Shown here piece after piece: positions 34,214 to 40,556 of a stretch of 40,556 nt of DNA; the first letter of the stretch is position 1, and every line of letters begins with the position of its first letter. A program made the translations under genes and the position numbers. The notes under the pieces are model-generated. The model was not told the DNA's origin. It ran no database searches and worked only from the letters and a program-made list of their open reading frames with translations. This DNA is from Ktedonobacteraceae bacterium. GTDB lineage: Bacteria; Chloroflexota; Ktedonobacteria; Ktedonobacterales; Ktedonobacteraceae. The stretch is from NCBI GenBank assembly GCA_019240835.1, contig JAFAXQ010000201.1, forward strand, positions 1 through 40,556, read 5' to 3'.

Positions 34214-36808
34214 TTAGGACGGCGATAAGTTGTAGGGCTTAATAAAGATTAGTAGGTCAGAAAACTCAACTGGCTGCAGCTTCTCATATTCCTTCTGTGG
34301 TATCTTCACATAGCGCCATTGTGTGCCTGTTAGTCTCATAGCATTCTCGCACCATATGTTAGCTGCTCGATCTTTGAAGGCGACCTCAAGCGACTCCTGG
34401 CCTTTTGTTTCCACCAGCCACATCTCGCCGAGTTCTGTCCTGACGACAAAATCTGGATAGTAATAGCGCAAATTGGCATTGTTGTCGGTGTATTCAATCG
34501 AAAAACCGAACTGCTGGGGCAACTTGGAGAAGGCGTACACGTCCTTTGCACTTTCGAGGAACTTAGCAAATTCGTACTCAAATTCGTTGTCACAGGGCAC
34601 TAAATTTAGGACGCACTTGCGGGCTTCGAGTACCGAGCGTGAAAATGCAAATGGTTCTAGCAAAGATAGTAGGCGCTGCTCACCCTCAATGCTTGGCTCT
34701 ACTTGCTCAATAATCTTCTCTTTCAGCGCTGCGGCAAACACATTGAGCACCACGTAACCAGAGACACGGTGATTCATGGCCTGCACGATGGCTGGACTGT
34801 CCATATTGACTGTTTCACCAAAAGCGCGATTCTGGAAGAAGTCCCACACTTTCGGTGCGAGTGCGCTGAACTGACCCGGCAGTTTCAAGTTGCTGGCAAT
34901 CAATTTGGCGTAGTAGCTGACGATCTCATCAGGCCGCTGCACATCCTTGATGGCATACTCTCGTTCAAACAATTTCTCCATAGTCAGAATATCGAAGGCT
35001 TGATACTGAAATTTCCTGCTATCTGCGCTGGTTGGCTTACGAGGCAGGGGGTCTGGGCTGAAGGTAAAGCTTAGCACATCCAGGGCTTCTATCTCTTCGG
35101 CCAGTGTCTTTTTGCGTATCAGTACTGGCGATAGCCTGGGCAAAGAAAGGTCGTAATCGGCCTTTTCAGGTAATTGGGGTGCAATAGCAATAATCTTGAG
35201 TTTATCTTTGCCAACCTCAAAAGTATCGAGCTTGATATCCTCCAGTTTCTCTAGATCATCAACGAAGGAGATGAAAGCCTTGTTGCCGATAATGTCCACG
35301 CGTTCGGCATAATTCTGTCCGCGAAACATCAGGCGCAAGCCGCGCCCGATGGCCTGTTCCGGCAGAATGTTAGCGGCAGATGTGTACGGGCGCAAGCCCA
35401 CTACAACTGTCACGTTTTGCACATCCCAGCCTTCGCGTAGCATCAGCACGCTGACAATGGCCCTGGTTGGACAATCAGGACTATCCACTTCGCGAGCTAG
35501 CTTACGAGCCGCGTCCAAGTCTTTCTTGGTGATTTCTCCTGTTTTGTCTGTATGAATTACCAGCACCCTTTTTTCGCCGCCGAATTCGCTTGGGTACTTG
35601 CGGCGCAGCCAGTCTCCTACGTCTTCTGCCTCTTCGGTTGTATTCATCATAATGAACAATAAGGGCATTTTATCCAGCCTCTGTAGTTGCTCTTTGTATT
35701 CCCGCCAGCGTTCCACTCCTGCTGTGAGGTATCCCTGGTAGCGCTCACTGGCGACGTTGCTCTTGGCTTCCTCCAGTTCAGCGATGCCCTTGACTGGCCT
35801 TTTGACGATGTTATCGACGATAGCTTGTCTGATCTGGTAGTCTGAGATGATCCAGGGGAATAACGCGCCCTTGTTGAAACGGGGTGTTGCCGAAAAGTCC
35901 AGTTGGGCGGCTAAAGGTAAACTTGTGTGCAGGTTGCGGATCACTTTATTCCATTCGTTCTCTTCGTCGTGGGTATGGTGCGCCTCGTCATTGAGCACTA
36001 ATAAGCGACCTGTACGCTTTGTCAGCATCTCGGTGAAACTGGTGAGGTCGCTACTCACATCGTCTTTTGGCTTCGGGCCAAGCACTTCGGTCATAATTTC
36101 AGGCTCGTCATTGCCGTTTTGCTTGCGCTCGGTCCTATCGTACAATTGCTGAATATTAGTGAGAAAGAGCATGCCCTCTGCCGAAGCGCGTTCAGCGTCT
36201 CCGCGCATGACACAATCAAACTCCCACGAGATTTGTAATTCGCGAGGGATAAGCGGGTCTAGATTGAAGATACGGCCACCTTCAAAATCGCTCTTCAAGC
36301 GCTCAAGCACAATCACATTGGGAGCAATAATCAAGAACGTTTTGGCATAGTCTGCTTCATGCTCACGCACAGCATTGAAGAATTGCCAGACAATAGCCAG
36401 TGCCATGACTTTGGTTTTGCCGCTACCAGTCGCCATTTTGGTGCAATAGCGAGCAAACTCATCATAGCTTGGCAGGCGCAGCTCATTGTGTGAGGAAACG
36501 TACTGCTCCAGCAGGTCCTTGCGCGTACGTGCCTGTGCAACCTCGTACACATATATCAGAGTCTCTATGGCCTCGCGCTGGGCATCGTGGTACTTGAAAA
36601 GCTGTCCATTGCGTAACTTGTGATCGGCAAGAAACCAGTAATTGAGCAGCGTGCGCGTCGTGCTGGTAGCTCCCCGATAACCGCTGGCTCTCCACTCCGT
36701 TACCAGTTTGCGCAACATTGGAACACAGGGAGCCGTCCTGAGAAAAGAGGAAAGATCAAACAGGCTGGATTGTTCTTTTATCTTTTTCGTTTTAGCGCCA
36801 CGAGCCAT
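34214..36808 (-). CDS. Type III-like restriction enzyme Res subunit (helicase-nuclease)
   Basis: The 864-residue product is a DEAD/DEAH superfamily 2 translocase fused to a nuclease. Helicase motifs: Walker A ATGSGKT (126-132), DEAH (274-277), SAT (306-308) and motif VI QAIGRGLRLMF near 490. The C-terminal PD-(D/E)xK nuclease shows YYYPDF and VETKGQ, with Asp786, Glu800 and Lys802 as likely catalytic residues. Type III Res subunits cleave DNA after ATP-driven movement between two unmethylated sites, together with Mod. It follows the methyltransferase gene by 24 bases on the same strand. All motifs look intact. Confidence 0.93.
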   Translation of the reverse strand: MARGAKTKKIKEQSSLFDLSSFLRTAPCVPMLRKLVTEWRASGYRGATSTTRTLLNYWFLADHKLRNGQLFKYHDAQREAIETLIYVYEVAQARTRKDLLEQYVSSHNELRLPSYDEFARYCTKMATGSGKTKVMALAIVWQFFNAVREHEADYAKTFLIIAPNVIVLERLKSDFEGGRIFNLDPLIPRELQISWEFDCVMRGDAERASAEGMLFLTNIQQLYDRTERKQNGNDEPEIMTEVLGPKPKDDVSSDLTSFTEMLTKRTGRLLVLNDEAHHTHDEENEWNKVIRNLHTSLPLAAQLDFSATPRFNKGALFPWIISDYQIRQAIVDNIVKRPVKGIAELEEAKSNVASERYQGYLTAGVERWREYKEQLQRLDKMPLLFIMMNTTEEAEDVGDWLRRKYPSEFGGEKRVLVIHTDKTGEITKKDLDAARKLAREVDSPDCPTRAIVSVLMLREGWDVQNVTVVVGLRPYTSAANILPEQAIGRGLRLMFRGQNYAERVDIIGNKAFISFVDDLEKLEDIKLDTFEVGKDKLKIIAIAPQLPEKADYDLSLPRLSPVLIRKKTLAEEIEALDVLSFTFSPDPLPRKPTSADSRKFQYQAFDILTMEKLFEREYAIKDVQRPDEIVSYYAKLIASNLKLPGQFSALAPKVWDFFQNRAFGETVNMDSPAIVQAMNHRVSGYVVLNVFAAALKEKIIEQVEPSIEGEQRLLSLLEPFAFSRSVLEARKCVLNLVPCDNEFEYEFAKFLESAKDVYAFSKLPQQFGFSIEYTDNNANLRYYYPDFVVRTELGEMWLVETKGQESLEVAFKDRAANIWCENAMRLTGTQWRYVKIPQKEYEKLQPVEFSDLLIFIKPYNLSPS

Positions 36809-36832
36809 CGCTGTTACCCCCCGAAAGTTGTA

Positions 36833-38695
36833 TTATTTCACATCCACCGTCACGGCCTTTGTAGTGTCGTTGCCTAGGATATCGATGACCTTGATGACGA
36901 TGGTGTAGTTTCCTGGTTGCTCGTAGGTGTGAAAGGCTTTCAGCAGTATTTTCGGTTCCTTTTTTGTGCGATAGGTTTGCCACTGGTTGTGGAAGGTATC
37001 CTCGCGGTAATCCCAGTCAACGGCCCAATAATCGATCCACTGGCTCCAATGCTTGATGGCGTTTTTTATATCTTCGGGAACGTCGTCAGGTGGGACAAAA
37101 AAGTTACATAGCTCAACCTCAACTGACTTTTTGACCTGCTTCACCTCGACTGAGAGCGCGGCCAGCTCGTAGAAACTGATGTCTCCCTGCTCGACAGCTT
37201 TCTTTTCGAGCACCTCACGCGGTATCTTCTTGAATGTCAGCTTGATATTCGCGTCAGCCGCCATCTGTTTAGCAGTCTCATTCAGGTCAAACGCAAAATC
37301 CCAGCCCAGGATATCAATACCGTTGCTATGCTCTCCGGCATCTTTGCCCCTGACACGCCAGAACTCATTGACGATAGCTCGCACCTCGCCCAGCGCAATC
37401 GGCGCATCCACCGAACCAACATGCACCAACCGTCCTCCCTTGACGCCATGTATCCAACTATAGCCATCAATGGGGGTCGCGTGATAGAGTTGCAGAATGA
37501 AATTGCGGTAATGCAACTGCAGATTAGCTCTCTGTGTTGGCTCATAGAACTCAGCAGCCTGCCATGCCTGCCGCTCGTATTTGCCCAGGTTTTGCACAAC
37601 AAACGGCTTTACATTGTCGATAGAGAGCAGCCGCTTGCGGGTGGTATGTATAGCAAAGCGCCCTAAATCACAGGTAATCCACCGCCGCTCAAGCTTTTCG
37701 GCGACGGCTGCGGTTGTGCCACTGCCGCAGAAGCAGTCGAGGACGAGATCACCTTTGTTGGAGGAGGCTGTGATGATACGTTCTAAGAGAGTCTCGGGTT
37801 TTTGCGTTGCGTATTCAACTCGTTCCAAAGCTTGAGAATTAATTACAGGTATATTCCAAACATCATCAAGTGGAGTTCCTGATGATTTTTCATCTGTCAT
37901 CTGCGTAACCTGTCTAACCCCGTTAATAAATTCAACTTTGCTTTTTTGACCCCTCCATCTTCTATTTGTACCTTGCGTAAGCTCTTGGAGCAAAACATTG
38001 AATATTCTGCTATCTAATGATTTTCCATATACAAGAATTACATCATGCATTTTTTGAAAGTTCTTGCTAGGTGCTGGCCACCTTTTGTAGTGCCAAATTA
38101 TCTCATTTACAAAATAGTCCATCTTAAATACTTCATCTAGCACAGTTTTTGCATAATGTCCTATATGCCAATCTAGGTGAACATATAAAGTACCATTATC
38201 TGCCAATAGCTCACGTAGCAATATCATAGTCTCATGAAACCACTGTAGATAGCTATCTAACTCATGGCCTCTTCCCCAGATATCACGATAGGCTTTTTGT
38301 TCAATAATATTTGGCTCTTTAGTGAAGTTGTAATCGCTCTCAGGAATAGTTGTAGTAAAAGAGAAATCCGCACCAGTGTCGAAGGGTGGATCAATATAAA
38401 TAAGATTCACTTTGCCAGCAAACTCTGGTAACAAGCTGGGAAGCACATACTTTTTGTCGCCCCAGATCAGGCGGTTGCGCCATTCCGTCTCGCGCCCAGC
38501 AAAGAGCATATCGAGCGTTAATTGACGTTCTTGGGCCGTCTCGTTCACAGTTTCTACTGTCTGGAAGGGGAGAGCGATACGGACAGGCCCAACCTTCTTG
38601 CCATCTTTGTACTTACCATCCCATACTAGCTCGGTCAAAACGTCAGTCTCTCCTTCTTGCAGAGTGTAGTTAAGATAATACACCGTTTGTGTCAC
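36833..38695 (-). CDS. Type III-like DNA methyltransferase Mod subunit (adenine-specific, beta class)
   Basis: From GTG 38695 the product has 620 residues. The frame stays open to another GTG at 38782, but the extra 29 residues lack a ribosome-binding site and look non-coding, so I chose the shorter form; this start is uncertain. The catalytic DPPF is at about 102-105 and the AdoMet-binding FCGSG at about 322-326. The order IV before I defines the beta class, with the target-recognition domain between them. That middle part (about 37840-38420) is far richer in A+T than its flanks. The C-terminus ends in a PKD-like strand pattern (YEQPGNYTIVIKVIDILGND). It is flanked by the hydrolase and Res genes in one probable operon. 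Confidence 0.92.
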   Translation of the reverse strand: MTQTVYYLNYTLQEGETDVLTELVWDGKYKDGKKVGPVRIALPFQTVETVNETAQERQLTLDMLFAGRETEWRNRLIWGDKKYVLPSLLPEFAGKVNLIYIDPPFDTGADFSFTTTIPESDYNFTKEPNIIEQKAYRDIWGRGHELDSYLQWFHETMILLRELLADNGTLYVHLDWHIGHYAKTVLDEVFKMDYFVNEIIWHYKRWPAPSKNFQKMHDVILVYGKSLDSRIFNVLLQELTQGTNRRWRGQKSKVEFINGVRQVTQMTDEKSSGTPLDDVWNIPVINSQALERVEYATQKPETLLERIITASSNKGDLVLDCFCGSGTTAAVAEKLERRWITCDLGRFAIHTTRKRLLSIDNVKPFVVQNLGKYERQAWQAAEFYEPTQRANLQLHYRNFILQLYHATPIDGYSWIHGVKGGRLVHVGSVDAPIALGEVRAIVNEFWRVRGKDAGEHSNGIDILGWDFAFDLNETAKQMAADANIKLTFKKIPREVLEKKAVEQGDISFYELAALSVEVKQVKKSVEVELCNFFVPPDDVPEDIKNAIKHWSQWIDYWAVDWDYREDTFHNQWQTYRTKKEPKILLKAFHTYEQPGNYTIVIKVIDILGNDTTKAVTVDVK

Positions 38696-38841
38696 AAATA
38701 CAAAGCTCTTCAATATTAGAGCTTGTCTAGGGTGTCGCAAAGCGATGCCGTATGCGCAAATTGCACCATGCAGGTGGGTCACAGGCTAATTGAGGGAAGT
38801 GTGGTTGAAAAATGCACATGCATCGAAATTTGATTGAGGCT

Positions 38842-39648
38842 TCATGCGGCTAGGATAGTGGCCTTGATGATGTCGCGCTGCACTGCCACATTGCCAGCCA
38901 CAAGGTAGCTCCCATGAGGATCGTTGCCAAAGGATGGTACCACCAAATCCTTGTCGACCTGGAAACCTGGGCGCAGCCCGGCACCGATTGGATCGCCTAG
39001 AGCATGAACGTTTACCCAAATGCCAGTATTGGCTGGCTTGCGTCCCGAGCGATCATCGAGCAAGAGATGCACCATCCAAAGGGGACTGCCGAGTGTGAAC
39101 AGGTTTGTCAGTTTGAAGGTAGGAAGCTCTGCCTCCAAGTCAATCAGGCTCTCGTAGGCAACTACCGTGCCCCAGCTATGCGCAATGATAGAGGTATCAT
39201 CCCCGCTACTAGCTAAAGAGCGTAGTTTCTCCTTCATTTTCTCCTTGACCGCATTGCGTATACGTCTACTCACCAGGTACTCCGTGAATTCACCAATGTA
39301 GGCATCCGGGTTCAACACCCAATCAGGCAGAAAAGCTCGCTCCACCGAGCTAACACCTTTCAGGCTTGACCACTCTAATAATAGGGAGCTACCAGGTAGT
39401 TGTGCTGTTGCACGAGCCAGCATCGGTGTTGCTAGCACTTTGCGTAGCTCGTCAGCAGCTAACTGTTCCTGGGGGGTGAGTGGTATGGTGTTCTCGCCCT
39501 TGAACACAGTAGACCAGAGCACTTCAAGATAGTCACTATCAGGAAAGTTCAAGTAGGTGTTGAATGCTGTCTGCCACGCAATCGAGTAGCCAGCTTTGTA
39601 AGGGCTAATACCATGTACCCATAGCACTCGGTAGTCAAGATTGTTCAT
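38842..39648 (-). CDS. Alpha/beta-hydrolase-fold protein upstream of the restriction-modification genes
   Basis: The 268-residue product opens with VLWVHGI, the oxyanion-hole strand of alpha/beta hydrolases. It has the nucleophile elbow IIAHSWGTVVAYESL (Ser158), a candidate acid in NVHALGDPIG (Asp219) and a His in GNDPHGSYL (His245), giving a full Ser-Asp-His set. There is no signal peptide or membrane segment. ATG 39648 follows GAAGGAAG. It is the first gene before mod and res on the same strand, separated by 146 bases from the chosen mod start, so it may be an accessory of that system or simply a neighbour. Lipase/esterase of unknown substrate is the safe description. Confidence 0.75.
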   Translation of the reverse strand: MNNLDYRVLWVHGISPYKAGYSIAWQTAFNTYLNFPDSDYLEVLWSTVFKGENTIPLTPQEQLAADELRKVLATPMLARATAQLPGSSLLLEWSSLKGVSSVERAFLPDWVLNPDAYIGEFTEYLVSRRIRNAVKEKMKEKLRSLASSGDDTSIIAHSWGTVVAYESLIDLEAELPTFKLTNLFTLGSPLWMVHLLLDDRSGRKPANTGIWVNVHALGDPIGAGLRPGFQVDKDLVVPSFGNDPHGSYLVAGNVAVQRDIIKATILAA

Positions 39649-39685
39649 ACATATCTTCCTTCATTAGTTAATTCCTGATGTCGCA

Positions 39686-39719
39686 TTTGCTCTACTACAA
39701 TAAACGTAGGTAGAGCAAA
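39686..39719. promoter_or_regulatory. 10-bp inverted repeat in the divergent hydrolase/lipoprotein region
   Basis: TTTGCTCTAC (39686-39695) and GTAGAGCAAA (39710-39719) are perfectly complementary across 14 bases. GTTTTC follows on the + strand. It lies 38 bases upstream of the hydrolase start in the 188-base divergent gap. An operator or a transcript hairpin would fit. Confidence 0.4.
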
Positions 39720-39836
39720 GTTTTCTCTCCGGGCTTTCGTATATCGCACTGCTGATACTACACAGAGTTAGCTTGCTGTTACACAACCATTAGAATAGAG
39801 TAGACAATACAGCAATGAATGCAGGAAGGACATCTT

Positions 39837-40556
39837 ATGGCAAACATGAAACTCAGTCGGCGTGAATTACTGGTGAGTGCGGCTGGTGCCACGCTTGCTA
39901 GTTGCGAACAAACTGTAGTGCCGCAACGCACAGGGCCGTTTACGTTGGGACGAACAGGCACGATTTATATTGATGGGACTGTACCACTTGCATTGGGCAG
40001 GGCTATCGTCCAGCGCATGAATGGTGTGGCTGGCATACCGGATGTCACTAGCGTGCCTTCACTCAAGTCCTCCCCCGACCTCATCCTCACTTTTGGCAAG
40101 CTACCCCCCGGCTACACCGACACCTCTATTGGCACCAGCCCTGTCACCGCTATTACACATCTGCGCGTGCCCATTGACAGCATCACTACTGCTCAGGCAC
40201 GGGCACTGCTGAATGGAACGATCACGGATTGGAGCACACTCGGCGGCCCATACAGCTTGCCGGTTCATCTCTTTGCTCTCCAAGGGTTGGCCCTGCCACC
40301 TAGCGTACTGCTCGCCAACAACGTGCATAGCGTGCAGACCGCCGATGCATTACTGAGTGCAGTGCGCTCCCAGGCCGGCAGTATAGCGCTTGTTCCCGTG
40401 GAACTGGCTGATTGGAGCGTGCGCAACCTTGGCATTGACGGTGTCTATCCCGCACAGGGACGGGGCGATGCGAGGCAAGCTTCCTTTGCCTCGCTGGCCT
40501 TGCGCATCGGTGCGGCGAACAAGCTGGTGGAACGCGGACTGAACATACACTCTCTG
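39837..40556 (+). CDS. Lipoprotein with PstS-like solute-binding region, 3' cut by window end
   Basis: The frame opens at ATG 39837, behind AGGAAGG, and stays open for 240 codons to the window edge. The N-terminus MANMKLSRRELLVSAAGATL followed by ASC is a lipoprotein signal with lipobox LASC (Cys23) and a Tat-like SRRELL start, so the protein should be anchored outside the membrane. The body has the sequence ARALLNGTITDWSTLGG, typical of periplasmic phosphate-binding-type proteins (PstS-like), preceded by a VPLALGRAIVQRM helix. The distal part, unseen here, could be a second domain such as CapA-like. A solute-binding or envelope role is likely; the ligand is unknown. Confidence 0.75.
   Translation, partial: MANMKLSRRELLVSAAGATLASCEQTVVPQRTGPFTLGRTGTIYIDGTVPLALGRAIVQRMNGVAGIPDVTSVPSLKSSPDLILTFGKLPPGYTDTSIGTSPVTAITHLRVPIDSITTAQARALLNGTITDWSTLGGPYSLPVHLFALQGLALPPSVLLANNVHSVQTADALLSAVRSQAGSIALVPVELADWSVRNLGIDGVYPAQGRGDARQASFASLALRIGAANKLVERGLNIHSL

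Noticed and set aside
38696-38782. N-terminal extension of Mod to GTG 38782
   Set aside because: No ribosome-binding site precedes it and the added residues look unlike the family start; kept as an uncertainty, not as the call.

Overview
The window reads as a stretch of chromosome from a multicellular, Gram-positive-like bacterium, most likely Chloroflexota of the class Ktedonobacteria. This is inference from gene content, not a database match: T-box control of aminoacyl-tRNA synthetase genes, a CIRCE/HrcA heat-shock operon, a very large HTH-NACHT protein with many membrane segments, a divergent sigma-like protein and lanthipeptide genes. It mixes housekeeping genes with accessory islands. 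Both ends cut through genes.

Region 1 (1-6550, + strand) is a RiPP (lanthipeptide-type) cluster: a formyltransferase missing its 5' end, a full-length class I LanB dehydratase, an ABC exporter without a peptidase domain, and a 71-residue precursor whose double-glycine leader looks like the mersacidin type normally paired with class II enzymes. No cyclase (LanC) or leader protease is visible. A strong hairpin separates the precursor from an opposing discoidin-domain gene (6554-7060).

Region 2 (7239-10315, +) is a membrane-transport group: an unrecognised 53-residue protein, an aquaporin-like MIP channel, a small two-TM protein and an APC amino-acid permease. Facing it are a diacylglycerol-kinase-family gene and the pheS-pheT operon (10325-15065, -). 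pheS has a T-box leader whose specifier codon reads UUC (Phe). A short repeat family sits both inside this leader and between pheS and pheT.

Region 3 (15496-21767, +) holds two GT4 glycosyltransferases and a bifunctional class A penicillin-binding protein. Region 4 (21772-26044, +) is hrcA-dnaK-dnaJ behind a sigma-A-type promoter overlapped by a CIRCE operator; grpE is absent.

Region 5 (26041-30828) holds a translationally coupled pair on the minus strand: a 936-residue HTH-NACHT-multi-TM protein and an endonuclease/exonuclease/phosphatase (EEP) enzyme. A sigma-like gene diverges from it. This is the best candidate for an undescribed system, possibly in signalling or defence. Region 6 (30841-33963) holds glycyl-tRNA synthetase with its own T-box (specifier GGC) and a secreted phosphoesterase.

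Region 7 (34102-39648, -) is a probable alpha/beta hydrolase - Mod - Res operon, i.e. a type III-like restriction-modification system with an extra gene. The Mod target-recognition region is strikingly AT-rich, as if exchanged. The window ends in the 5' part of a lipoprotein with a PstS-like solute-binding region (39837-40556). All calls come from reading the sequence and its translations; no searches were run.
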